64,000 nt of DNA from DSXH01 sp020724325 (GCA_040756515.1 JBFLYW010000005.1:89474-153473), one strand, 5' to 3'; shown: positions 7,149-15,523, numbered from the stretch's first letter. Notes: generated by a model not told the origin, from the letters alone. A program made the numbers and translations.

Positions 7149-8249
7149 ATGATTGGTAAGAATTCAAAACTCTACATCGCCGGGCACACGGGCATGGTCG
7201 GATCTGCTCTGATGCGTAAATTTTCTTCAGAAGGATTTACTAATTTAGTTACACAAACATTTAAGGAGCTCGATTTACGTATACAAGCTGAGGTTGAGAA
7301 ATTTTTTGAGATTGAAAAACCCGAATACGTTATTATTGCTGCAGCAAAGGTTGGCGGTATTCTAGCAAATAATACTTACCGTGCTGAGTTTCTTTATGAT
7401 AATTTGATGATCCAATCCAATATCATCCATGCCTCATTTAAGCATGGCGTTAAAAAGTTAATCTTCCTCGGCAGCTCGTGCATCTATCCACGTGACTGTC
7501 CGCAACCGATTAGAGAAGAATACTTATTAACCGCACCTTTAGAAAAAACTAACGAACCGTACGCAATTGCAAAAATTGCCGGTATTAAATTATGCGAGAA
7601 TTATTATAAACAGTATGGCTGTAATTTTTATTCTGTAATGCCTACAAACCTTTATGGTCCGAATGACAATTTTGATCTCGCTACTTCACACGTCCTTCCA
7701 GCTCTCATTCGCAAATTCCATGAAGCATGTGCTGAGCAACGTCGAAGCACTATAACCGATAACCGATCACCGATAACTGATTTCCGATCACAGAACACCG
7801 ATAACCCTGTCCTGAGCTTGTCGAAAGATCAATCACTCATCACTCGTAACTCATCACTCATCACTCATCACTCATCACTCATAACTCATAACTCCGTCCC
7901 CGTCTGGGGCTCCGGCACTCCTCGCCGCGAATTCCTTTATGTTGATGACTTAGCTGATGCAATCTATTACCTAATGCTTAAAATTGAAGCAAAAGATATT
8001 TATGAGCAGGGGTTGACTCACTTAAATATTGGAACGGGCAAGGATTTAACTATAGCAGAGTTAGCAGAATTGATAAAAGAAGTGGTTGGATTTAATGGAA
8101 AAATTGTTTTTGATAATTCTAAGCCGGATGGAACACCAAGAAAACTTTTAGATGTAAATAGAATTAATAATCTTGGATGGAAATTCTCAGTCAACTTAAA
8201 AGAAGGTATTGAGAAAACATATAGATGGTTTTTGGTAAATTATAAGTGA
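7149..8249 (+). CDS. fcl: GDP-L-fucose synthase with in-frame repeat insertion
   Basis: Epimerises and reduces GDP-4-keto-6-deoxymannose to GDP-L-fucose with NADPH, directly after Gmd. Landmarks are GHTGMVG (residues 12-18), the SSCIYP serine, EPYAIAK with the catalytic Tyr/Lys, and PTNLYGPNDNFD. The ATG at 7149 gives the normal N-terminus; an upstream TTG at 7104 would add 15 residues encoded by low-complexity spacer and is rejected. An insertion of about 56 residues (about 7726-7895) separates RKFHEA from VWGSGTPRREFLY. It contains PVLSLSKD and three SSLITHH-type heptapeptides, repeat DNA read in frame. Length is 366 against about 310 for the family. Confidence 0.92.
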   Translation: MIGKNSKLYIAGHTGMVGSALMRKFSSEGFTNLVTQTFKELDLRIQAEVEKFFEIEKPEYVIIAAAKVGGILANNTYRAEFLYDNLMIQSNIIHASFKHGVKKLIFLGSSCIYPRDCPQPIREEYLLTAPLEKTNEPYAIAKIAGIKLCENYYKQYGCNFYSVMPTNLYGPNDNFDLATSHVLPALIRKFHEACAEQRRSTITDNRSPITDFRSQNTDNPVLSLSKDQSLITRNSSLITHHSSLITHNSVPVWGSGTPRREFLYVDDLADAIYYLMLKIEAKDIYEQGLTHLNIGTGKDLTIAELAELIKEVVGFNGKIVFDNSKPDGTPRKLLDVNRINNLGWKFSVNLKEGIEKTYRWFLVNYK

Positions 8250-8504
8250 ATGCCTGATGCAGCGTTTGAAAAAAAAGAATTATGATTGAAATAAAATTAT
8301 TTTTTGTGTATGACAATTCTAAAGTATTGCATCTTTTTCGGTAATTGAAAAATTATTGAATAACATTTGATGTTGAAGAAGAGAATAATCAGTTCAGACT
8401 ACATTTAGTAATAAGCAAAAACCAGGTGGCAAAACTAAATTGAGCATAAAGTAAAAAAACATGCAGCCATGCAGCCATACAAATATTCGTACAAGAGGTA
8501 ACTA

Positions 8505-9428
8505 TTGAAGGTACTTGTCACAGGCGGCGCCGGATTCATCGGCTCTAACATAGTTGAAGAACTTCTCAAACGAAATTACCCGGTGCGTGTGCTCGATAAC
8601 TTCTCCACAGGCAAACGTGAAAACCTCAGCGAGTTTATGAATGACATAGAATTAATTGAAGGAGACATCTGCAGCTACCATATTGTCTTCGAAGCTGTGA
8701 AGGAAGTTGATATTATCCTGCATCAAGCCGCTCTTCCTTCTGTTCCCCGCTCTATAAAAGACCCGATCGCTACAAACGAAGTTAATGTTGTCGGCACACT
8801 GAATATCCTTGAAGCAGCTAAGAATGCAGGAGTGAAACGCATAGTGTATGCTTCCTCTTCCTCCGTTTACGGAGATAATCCCGAGCTTCCCAAGCACGAA
8901 GGAATGACTCCCAATCCCCTTTCTCCTTACGCAGTGAGCAAGCTTGCAGGTGAACATTACTGCAAAGTATTCTCTAAGCTGTACGGGCTCGAAACTGTCA
9001 TCCTCCGCTACTTCAACGTCTTTGGTCCCCGTCAGGATCCTAACTCGCAGTACTCCGCTGTTATACCTAAGTTTCTAAAGTTTATGTCCAATGACCAGCC
9101 GCCAACAATTTACGGCGACGGCACACAGTCCCGCGATTTTACTTATGTTGCCAACGTTGTGGAAGCAAACATACTTGCTGCAACTAAAGAAATAGAAACT
9201 CCTGTTATAATGAATTGTGCAACTCACGGGCAGGTAAATATCAATGAATTGGTTGAACAGATAAACAAGCTATTAAGAAAAACCATAAAACCTGTTTATG
9301 AAAAGAAACGACCCGGTGATATTCTCCACTCTTATGCAAACATAGATTTGATAAAAAAGAAGCTTAACTATAATCCTGAATTTTCTTTTAACGCCGGATT
9401 GGAATTACTTATATCTGCCGAAGGATGA
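8505..9428 (+). CDS. UDP-N-acetylhexosamine/UDP-glucose 4-epimerase family (WbpP/TviC type)
   Basis: An extended short-chain dehydrogenase of 307 residues starting at TTG, with GGAGFIG at residues 7-13, LHQAALPSVPRS, the SSSSVYGD serine segment and SPYAVSKLAG for the Tyr/Lys pair. ALPSVPRSIKDP and YFNVFGPRQDPNSQYSAVIP match WbpP/TviC-type 4-epimerases of UDP-N-acetylsugars or their uronates. The C-terminus stops slightly early (ELLISAEG) without the usual tail. A truncated paralogue of its last third lies at 10159-10642, on the far side of a MazEF pair. Codon usage is slightly more GC-rich than the neighbours, hinting at separate origin. Confidence 0.85.
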   Translation: MKVLVTGGAGFIGSNIVEELLKRNYPVRVLDNFSTGKRENLSEFMNDIELIEGDICSYHIVFEAVKEVDIILHQAALPSVPRSIKDPIATNEVNVVGTLNILEAAKNAGVKRIVYASSSSVYGDNPELPKHEGMTPNPLSPYAVSKLAGEHYCKVFSKLYGLETVILRYFNVFGPRQDPNSQYSAVIPKFLKFMSNDQPPTIYGDGTQSRDFTYVANVVEANILAATKEIETPVIMNCATHGQVNINELVEQINKLLRKTIKPVYEKKRPGDILHSYANIDLIKKKLNYNPEFSFNAGLELLISAEG

Positions 9429-9587
9429 TGAGCCTATGGATCAAATCTAAATCAGAAATAATTATAAATTGTAAATTGTACATTATTCATTTTATTGTGC
9501 GCAGTGTTAAAACCCGATTATTATATTACCAAAGTAAAACATATTAATTAACTATTAAATAAAATCTGTAACCTGAAGTTTACTAAA

Positions 9588-9800
9588 ATGGAAATAAAAG
9601 ATATTATTATTCAAATAGAGAAGCTGCCCGTTAAAGATAAGATGCTGATTATTGAACAAACAGCAAAGTCCATCCGTGAAAGTGATATTAAAGAACAAAT
9701 CAGCAGAGCCGTGGAGGAGCTTAGAGAAGAGTATAAAACAAACAGAGAATTAACTTCGTTTACTGATATTGACTTCGAGAACTTCTATGAATCAAGGTGA
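9588..9800 (+). CDS. Addiction-module antitoxin (MazE-position, DUF2281-like)
   Basis: A 70-residue acidic helical protein (IEKLPVKDKMLIIEQTAKSIRE, then SFTDIDFENFYESR). The LPVKDKMLIIEQ helix is typical of unstable addiction-module components that regulate RelE- or MazF-type toxins. It overlaps the MazF-like gene by 14 bp, so the pair is translationally coupled. It would neutralise the toxin and repress the pair. The pair lies between the epimerase gene and the relic of its paralogue. Confidence 0.75.
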   Translation: MEIKDIIIQIEKLPVKDKMLIIEQTAKSIRESDIKEQISRAVEELREEYKTNRELTSFTDIDFENFYESR

Positions 9801-10131
9801 CATCTGGCTTATAAACCTTGACCCAACCATAGGAGCAGAAATCAGAAAAACGAGACCTGCCGTTATTGTAAATGATGATTCCCTGGGGCGATTGCCTCTA
9901 AAAATTATTGTCCCAATTACTGATTGGAAAGACCGCTATTCCGTTGCTCACTGGATGGTAAGAATAACTCCGGATAACCAAAATAATCTTACTAAGATAT
10001 CTGCCGCCGATTGCTTTCAGGTTAGATCAATTTCTGAACAAAGATTTGTTAAATCCATAGGCAAAGTTGATGATGTAATTATCGAACAAATTAAAAATAG
10101 TCTTGCAAGGGTGTTTTCTATAAGTTTTTAG
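9787..10131 (+). CDS. MazF/PemK-type mRNA interferase toxin
   Basis: A 114-residue protein of the PemK/MazF fold that would cleave RNA. MNQGDIWLINLDPTIGAEIRK matches the N-terminal loop GDIwlvnldP..G.E..K.RP, continued by TRPAVIVND and the C-terminal SAADCFQVRSIS strand. The ATG at 9787 overlaps the antitoxin stop and gives the canonical start; a TTG at 9769 would add six foreign residues. It is intact, with both the RP and DCFQVR blocks present. Confidence 0.9.
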   Translation: MNQGDIWLINLDPTIGAEIRKTRPAVIVNDDSLGRLPLKIIVPITDWKDRYSVAHWMVRITPDNQNNLTKISAADCFQVRSISEQRFVKSIGKVDDVIIEQIKNSLARVFSISF

Positions 10132-10158
10132 CTTTATAATAGTTTTGTTCTCTCAATT

Positions 10159-10642
10159 ATGTTTATTCTAAAATTCATACGACTAATGACTAATGACCAA
10201 TGTCCAGTTATTTACGGAGACGGCTCTCAGTCCCGCGACTTTATTTACCCGCCGAATCCGGCTTCGCCCGGAGAAGGCAGGCTTATCCATCAATGCCGGA
10301 CAGGCGTTGCTAATGTAGTAGAAGCAAACATACTTGCTGCAACTAAAGAAATAGAAACACCAGTTGTTATGCTTGTCTCGTGAAATGCGAAGCATATTTA
10401 ACGTGAAACTGCGCACACACGGACCCGTCAAAGAGCCGGGCAAGCAGGTGACAATTAATGAACTTGTAGCACAGAATAATAATCTGTGTAACAAAAACCT
10501 TAAACCTGTTTATGAAAAGAAACGACCCGGTGATATTCTCCACTCTTATGCAGATATTGAGTTAATTAAAAAGAAACTTAAATATGAACCAAAATTTTCC
10601 TTTAACGCTGGTTTGGAAGTGTTAATATCAGCCCATCCATAA
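10159..10642 (+). pseudogene. Epimerase relic (3' third of a paralogue of 8505-9428)
   Basis: Matches the last third of the epimerase at 8505: VIYGDGSQSRDF, VANVVEANILAATKEIETPV, then after a break VYEKKRPGDILHSYA and FSFNAGLEVLISA. A 57-bp GC-rich insert at 10249-10305 (19 codons, in frame) splits FIY from VANV. A second replacement around 10375-10450 breaks the frame. No Rossmann domain is present, so it is dead. It marks an old duplication of the epimerase, now separated from it by the MazEF pair. Confidence 0.88.
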
Positions 10643-10807
10643 GCTGGCAGGGATAGGATGATGAGAGGATGAGGCAAAACTTATAATGAGTTTAAATTTG
10701 ATTATTGTTTTATTACTACAGTTAAATATCTATTGAATAGTAAATACCGGCAGCTATCAGAAGATTGATCAAAATGACTGTTGTTACGCAACGGGTGATT
10801 TTATTGC

Positions 10808-10978
10808 CACTAAAAACACTAATTTTCACAAATGATTTTAGTGTCATTTTGTGCTTTTGTGATTTTGTGGCTGTCACTTCTTTTATTATCGTTCATTACA
10901 AAAAATCTCGCAGTTCTTTTTCAACTTATTTTTGCCACTAAAACACTAAAACACCAAATTTCACAAATGTTTTTAGTG
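10808..10978. repeat. Two related hairpin repeats, otherwise empty spacer
   Basis: The 393-bp spacer 10643-11035 holds no gene. It contains two diverged copies of a TTGCCACTAAAA unit. Each forms a CACTAAAA/TTTTAGTG inverted pair (10808-10815 with 10836-10843, and 10944-10951 with 10971-10978). Transcript hairpins are possible but the arms are short. Confidence 0.6.
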
Positions 10979-11035
10979 CTTTTATGACTAAGGCATTTCA
11001 AAAGTATGCGTAACTTTAGTAAATGAAGTAATTTA

Positions 11036-11365
11036 TTGCGAAAAACAGCAGTACATATAAACAAAAAATTAAAATTAGCTCTGCCTGTTTTAGAATTATT
11101 ATTAAAGCATGCGTTCGGTTATAAGCTGTGTAAAATAATTCTATACGGGTCTGATGCAATAGGAAATAATGATAGTGAATCGGACGTTGATATTTTGATA
11201 ATTATTAATGACCGGAATCTTAGCGGCTACAATAAATTATTATCCCGGATTGAACTTGAATTGTTTAATCAGTTCGATTTGCTTTTTTCCATCATACCTC
11301 AAGGTGAAAATTTTTTCTTAAAGAATGCTGCTTTGCTTCCCTTCTTCAAAAACGTTTCTGCTTAA
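11036..11365 (+). CDS. MNT-type nucleotidyltransferase, partner of a broken HEPN gene
   Basis: A 109-residue minimal nucleotidyltransferase with ILYGSDAIGNNDSESDVDIL: the Gly-Ser pair and the Asp-x-Asp after the SD. It is followed after 13 bp by a HEPN-domain gene, the classical MNT/HEPN arrangement. In characterised pairs the MNT protein AMPylates and silences the HEPN RNase. The start is a TTG at 11036. The HEPN partner is frameshifted, so this gene may be an orphan antitoxin. Confidence 0.75.
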   Translation: MRKTAVHINKKLKLALPVLELLLKHAFGYKLCKIILYGSDAIGNNDSESDVDILIIINDRNLSGYNKLLSRIELELFNQFDLLFSIIPQGENFFLKNAALLPFFKNVSA

Positions 11366-11378
11366 GGTGTGGTTGTTT

Positions 11379-11718
11379 ATGGATAGTTACGTTTCTGATC
11401 TTGTAAAATACAGATTAGATAAAGCTTCAGATGAATTAGAATTAGCTGAACATTGCATTAAGTTCGGGAAATTTTCAAAGTCTCTGAATTGTTCATATTA
11501 TGCAATTTCCCGCTCAGCAAGGGCATTGCTTGCTGTTGACCTCGCCTTAGTGGGACAAAAAACACTCAGGTGTAATTGCCCATTTTATCAAAACCTATAT
11601 CAATACAAATATCCTCGATAAAGAATTTGGAAAAATTATCAGAAGCGCTGAGAGGGAAAGGAATAAAAGCAACTATCTGGATTTTTTTACAATAAACCAA
11701 TTGTTAATTTACTTGTAA
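11379..11718 (+). pseudogene. HEPN-domain protein gene, frameshifted
   Basis: The ATG at 11379 opens MDSYVSDLVKYRLDKASD and reaches NCSYYAISRSARALLAVD, the HEPN signature region. Near 11555 the frame is lost. The downstream sequence in another frame continues the domain (HSGVIAHFIKTYI, then SAERERNKSNYLDF) to the TAA at 11716-11718. One single-base indel explains it. The protein as encoded lacks the last two helices. It is the companion of the MNT gene at 11036. Confidence 0.85.
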
Positions 11719-11782
11719 GCCGGCGGCTTAATTGACGGTTTGAAAAAAACAATTCAAAATTTACCCTAATATTGTTCCCATA

Positions 11783-11956
11783 ATGGAAAAACCCATCGTA
11801 AAATATAACGCTGAACAAAAGCTTTTATTATCGTTAAAGCTCTATTATTCTGCTAAAGAGTTGAAAACAGCAGCCATAAAAAAATTTCATCCGGATTTAA
11901 GCGAAAAAGAAATTAACGAAAGAGTAAAGAAAATCTTTTTGTATGCAAGAAGTTAA
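11783..11956 (+). CDS. Small helical partner of nucleotidyltransferase, second copy
   Basis: A 57-residue protein (NAEQKLLLSLKLYYSAKELK, HPDLSEKEINERV, IFLYARS) with an ATG start. It is homologous to the 62-residue protein at 4990-5178 with the same spacing of hydrophobic and HP residues. It overlaps the following nucleotidyltransferase gene by 14 bp, as in the first copy. The two small proteins are clearly diverged, so this pair is an older duplication than the near-identical tract that starts inside the next gene. Function unknown. Confidence 0.65.
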   Translation: MEKPIVKYNAEQKLLLSLKLYYSAKELKTAAIKKFHPDLSEKEINERVKKIFLYARS

Positions 11957-12509
11957 CCTGTTTGCAATTTATACTGATATTCATAGCAAGAATGGATTTA
12001 AATATTTTATCACCGGTTCGGTTGCTTCAATTATTTATGGTGAACCCCGTCTCACTCACGCTATTGATCTCGTAATTTACCTTCTGCATAACGAGGTTGA
12101 TAAATTTATCCGGGCTTTTCCTCCTGAACAGTTTTATTGTCCGCCCGAAGATATTATAATAGAAGAAATTAATCGTGAGTCAAAAGGTCATTTTAATATT
12201 ATTCACCATGCAACCGGATTCAAAGCTTATTTCTATTTAATTGGAAATGACCCGTTCCAGAAATGGGCAATGGATAATAAAAAAAGTATCCGGTTTTATG
12301 ATAAAAATATATTTATTGCCCCACTGGAATACCTGATAATTAAGAAATTAGAATTTTACAAGGAAGGAAATGGGGAAAAACATCTGATAGATATCAAAGC
12401 AGTAGTTGAATACTCAGGGAGTCTGATAAATAATGATTTTCTAATGAATCAGATTAATAAAAGAGGTCTTTCAGAATTCTGGTCTAAACTTGAGATTTGG
12501 AATCAATGA
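11943..12509 (+). CDS. Nucleotidyltransferase-fold paralogue with lost catalytic aspartates
   Basis: A 188-residue paralogue of the protein at 5165, colinear over its whole length. The GS motif (25-26) is kept, but Asp40 is Ala (THAIDLV, codon at 12060) and Asp96 is Tyr (FKAYFYLIG, codon at 12228), leaving only Asp42 of the three metal ligands. It should therefore be inactive as a transferase. The first ~68 residues are diverged from copy one. From 12147 the DNA is almost identical, showing recombination inside the gene. The reading frame is still open, so it may be recent decay or a retained binding-only protein. Confidence 0.75.
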   Translation: MQEVNLFAIYTDIHSKNGFKYFITGSVASIIYGEPRLTHAIDLVIYLLHNEVDKFIRAFPPEQFYCPPEDIIIEEINRESKGHFNIIHHATGFKAYFYLIGNDPFQKWAMDNKKSIRFYDKNIFIAPLEYLIIKKLEFYKEGNGEKHLIDIKAVVEYSGSLINNDFLMNQINKRGLSEFWSKLEIWNQ

Positions 12510-12901
12510 GTAGAAAAAGTTGTTTTGTTTATTATCACATGCAAAACTCTCATTTCGTTTTCCGAATTCCGTCTTCTGACTTCTGCCATCTGTTCTCCGA
12601 TTACTGCTTCCGTTTTCCATCTTTGTCACTTTGTTACTTTGTAACTTTGTATCCTTGTTACTCATTACTCTTCACTTGTCACTGATTACTGAAAACTAAA
12701 CATGAAACGCGCACTTATCACTGAAATTACCGGACAAGACGGCAGCTACTTAACTGAAATTCTACTAGAAAAAGGATATGAAGTTCACGGAATTATAAGA
12801 AGAAGCAGCTCTTTTAACACTGGAAGAATCGATCACCTTTACAACAATCCAGAAATATTAAATAAAAAATTATTTCTTCATTATGGAGACGTTGTTGATA
12901 C
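12147..12901. repeat. Near-identical tract shared with 5369-6137
   Basis: The recipient or donor partner of the conversion tract. It includes three nonsynonymous differences in the nucleotidyltransferase gene, one 21-bp unit fewer in the spacer array, and the Gly8-to-Glu change in the gmd copy. Confidence 0.8.
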
Positions 12902-13640
12902 GAGCAATCTGAACCGTTTACTTGAGAAAATAGGTCCTGATGAAATCTACAACTTAGCAGCTCAAAGTCATGTTAAAGTATCATTTGAAATTCCGGATTA
13001 CACCGCACAAGTTGATGCATTAGGTACGCTTAGATTTTTAGATGCTATAAGAGAAACTGGATTAGCTAAACAAACTAAATTTTATCAAGCCTCTACTTCT
13101 GAGTTATTTGGGAAAGCTCAGGAAATTCCTCAGAACGAAAAGACTCCGTTTTATCCACGCTCTCCTTATGGAGTAGCTAAACTTTATGGATTTTGGATAG
13201 TAAAAAACTATCGTGAAGCTTATAATCTCTATGCTTCGAACGGAATTCTTTTTAATCACGAATCTCCACGAAGAGGCGAAACATTCGTAACTAGAAAAAT
13301 TACAAGAGCTGTCTCAAGAATTCTAATTGGACTGCAGAATAAAGTTGTGCTCGGTAATCTGGATGCAAAACGTGATTGGGGTTATGCACCCGAATATTGA
13401 GAAGGAATGTGGAGAATTCTTCAACATCCTGAACCAGAAGATTTTGTCCTTGCTACAGGGGAATCGCATACTATAAGAGAATTTTGCGAAGTCGCTTTCA
13501 AAAAAGCTGGTATCGAACTCCAATGGCAGGGCAAAGCTGAAAAAGAAGTTGGAATCGTTAAAGCATTCAACAAGGAAAAAGTAGAAGGTATAAAGGAAAA
13601 TGTTTCAAAAACTACTTTTAACTTTTCCCTTTTACCTTGA
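12702..13640 (+). pseudogene. gmd: GDP-mannose 4,6-dehydratase pseudogene
   Basis: A second gmd copy, broken three ways. The first Rossmann glycine is replaced (ITEITGQDG, Gly8 to Glu). A TGA at 13398-13400 replaces the Cys codon in GYAPEYCEGMW. The C-terminal part after GIVKAF is replaced by KVEGIKEN-type repeat sequence ending in a stop, followed by the 44-bp array. The RPTEVD segment is missing. The catalytic Tyr156/Lys160 region is still present. The insertion point is the same as in the intact gmd, with different inserted DNA. Confidence 0.92.
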
Positions 13641-13652
13641 TTACCATACAAA

Positions 13653-13805
13653 CCTGTTGTGAGCTTGCCTGTACCGAGTTCATCGAGGTGCCGAACCCTG
13701 TGGTGAGCTTGCCTGTACCGAGTTCATCGAGGTGCCGAACCCTGTGGTGAGCTTGCCTGTACCGAGTTCATCGAGGTGCCGAACCCTGTGGTGAGCTTGC
13801 CGAAC
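13653..13805. repeat. 44-bp REP-like tandem array
   Basis: Three full 44-bp units start at 13653, 13697 and 13741, with a partial fourth at 13785-13805. Each contains GGTGAGCTTGCC and GAGTTCATCGAGGTGCC words, and the last unit closes as a CTGTGGT/ACCACAG hairpin. GC content is far above the surroundings. It abuts the truncated end of the gmd pseudogene. Confidence 0.9.
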
Positions 13806-13936
13806 CACAGTCATTCTTCTTTTGTAGATACTGAATAGGAATATGAAAAGTAATTAAACCTAGTTTTTGATTTCGGAAATGATTTATTTGTACAAGTAAT
13901 TTTTATACAACGTTCTAAAGAAACATAATAGGAAAA

Positions 13937-14356
13937 ATGATGGACTATATAAACAATATAATTAAAGTATTCGAATCGGATGGTAATGTTAATTTTGTTT
14001 ACGTTTTCGGGTCACAAGTAAAAGATAAAATCAGATTTGGAAGTGATTTGGATATTGCAGTATTTTTTACGTCCGAACCGGGTATAATGGAGGTTGGTAC
14101 GCTGTGCAGTGAACTTGAGAAGGAAGCATGCATTAAAATTGATTTGGTAAAACTTAATTCCCTTTATGATTCTAATCCCGAATTAGCTTACAATATATTA
14201 AATGAAGGCAGTCTTATTTTTAAGAGGGACAATGAGATGGTTTACGAATATAAAAAAAACGTAATCCTGAGATACCTGGATTTCAAACCGGTACGAGATA
14301 AATTTCATAGTTTATTTCTCGAAAGACTATCTAAGAATAAATTTGCGGTAAAATAA
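13937..14356 (+). CDS. MntA-like antitoxin nucleotidyltransferase
   Basis: A 139-residue protein with VYVFGSQVKDKIRFGSDLDI: Gly-Ser, then Asp-x-Asp after nine to ten residues, and a third acidic residue in CIKIDLVKL. In the MntA/HepT (type VII) system this enzyme AMPylates the HepT RNase on the Tyr of its RX4HXY motif. The stop codon overlaps the next start by one base, indicating tight coupling to the HepT-like gene. All catalytic-type residues are present. Confidence 0.85.
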   Translation: MMDYINNIIKVFESDGNVNFVYVFGSQVKDKIRFGSDLDIAVFFTSEPGIMEVGTLCSELEKEACIKIDLVKLNSLYDSNPELAYNILNEGSLIFKRDNEMVYEYKKNVILRYLDFKPVRDKFHSLFLERLSKNKFAVK

Positions 14357-14769
14357 TGTTGCTGGATAAATTAAAAAAATTGGAAGAAAATCTTAAAACG
14401 CTTAACAACATTAAAAAGAATTATTCGGTAAATGATTTTATGACCGATAAAATTGATGAATGGGGACTTAGGTACGGTATTTTTGAGACCATTCAGATAA
14501 TAATAGATATTGCTGGTAGTTTGGTTGCCGAGAATAATTTAGGTATGCCGAAGAATTACTCTGATGCAATAACTTTACTTGTTTCCAATGATTATTTGGA
14601 GAAACAGCTAGGGGAGAAAGTAATAAAGATGATCGGGTTAAGTAATTTATTAGTACATGAATATGGTATAATTGATGTTAAAAAACTATTTGAATATCTG
14701 GATTCACTGGATGATATAAGATATTTTGTTAGCTCAATAAAAGATAAAATCCCAAAATCAGGGATATGA
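14356..14769 (+). CDS. HepT-like HEPN protein with altered active-site arginine
   Basis: A 137-residue all-helical HEPN protein of the HepT/DUF86 family. The second conserved helix has ETIQIIIDIAGSLVAE, and the active-site loop reads GLSNLLVHEYG. The family motif is RX4HXY (G-R-N-x-x-V-H-x-Y). Here the Arg is Ser96 (AGT at 14641), while Asn97, His101 and Tyr103 are kept. RNase activity should be lost or reduced, although the AMPylation tyrosine remains. It pairs with the MntA-like gene, overlapping by one base. Confidence 0.82.
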   Translation: MLLDKLKKLEENLKTLNNIKKNYSVNDFMTDKIDEWGLRYGIFETIQIIIDIAGSLVAENNLGMPKNYSDAITLLVSNDYLEKQLGEKVIKMIGLSNLLVHEYGIIDVKKLFEYLDSLDDIRYFVSSIKDKIPKSGI

Positions 14770-14845
14770 AATTTTAGTATAATATTAACCTTTCAACTTG
14801 CAGCCAAATATAATTTAAAGAAGATTTGAATTTTTTACTTTATTC

Positions 14846-15256
14846 TTGATTCTCATTATGAATTACGTTGAACCACGAACATACAATCAGCCTGGCGGTG
14901 TAGCAACAAATATCGGAATTCATTTTTTCGATCTTCTTATCTGGCTCTTCGGTAAACCAGTAAATGTAAAACTGATTAACAAACAGAGTGATAAAGTAAA
15001 GGGAGAACTTGAACTTGAAAACGCTTTTGTTAAATGGGAGCTTTCAATTGATAAAAATGATCTGCCTGAAGAATGCAGACCGAATGGAAAAAGAACTTAC
15101 CGATCAATTAAAATAAATGGTGAAGAGATTTAGTTTAGCGAGGGGTTTACTGATTTGCATACAAATGTATACAAAAGAACATTTGAAGAAGCAGGTTTTA
15201 GAATAAGAGATGCTAGGGATTCTATTGGGCTTGCAGCTTTATTAAGAAATAAGTAA
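14846..15256 (+). pseudogene. WbpB/WlbA-type oxidoreductase relic (C-terminal half)
   Basis: Sequence GGVATNIGIHFFDLLIWLFG, then LPEECRPNGKRTYRSI and NGEEI, is the C-terminal domain of Gfo/Idh/MocA oxidoreductases that make the 3-keto sugar from UDP-GlcNAcA. After an in-frame TAG at 15131-15133 the same frame continues EGFTDLHTNVYKRTFEEAGF to a TAA at 15256. The NAD-binding half is absent. It is the enzyme expected to follow the WbpA-type dehydrogenase at 191, so an acetamido-uronic-acid pathway once lay here. Confidence 0.82.
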
Positions 15257-15283
15257 CTGAATTATTATCATAGAAATTTAATT

Positions 15284-15523
15284 ATGCTTGATGGAAAAAC
15301 ACTATTAATTACCGGCGGTACAGGATCTTTTGGAAACGCTGTACTTAGAAGGTTTTTAGATACCGATATTAAAGAAATAAGAATTTTTAGTCGTGATGAA
15401 AAAAAACAAGATGATATGAGACAGTTTTATAAAAATAACAAAATAAAGTACTTTATTGGAAATGTGAGGGATAAGCGTTCAGTAGATAACGCAGTGAGAG
15501 GTGTAGATTTAATAAACAACTAA
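15284..15523 (+). pseudogene. FnlA/CapE-type sugar dehydratase relic (N-terminal part)
   Basis: 79 residues opening MLDGKTLLITGGTGSFGNAV and continuing FSRDEKKQDDMRQ and GNVRDKRSVDNAVRGVDL, the NAD-binding start of UDP-GlcNAc 4,6-dehydratase/5-epimerase-like proteins. It breaks off where the family reads YVFHAAALKQVP, so the catalytic domain is missing. The break is followed by transposase-like sequence, suggesting an insertion or deletion truncated it. Confidence 0.8.

Noticed and set aside
13653..13805. CRISPR array
   Set aside because: The 44-bp units are contiguous without unique spacers; it is a tandem REP-like repeat.
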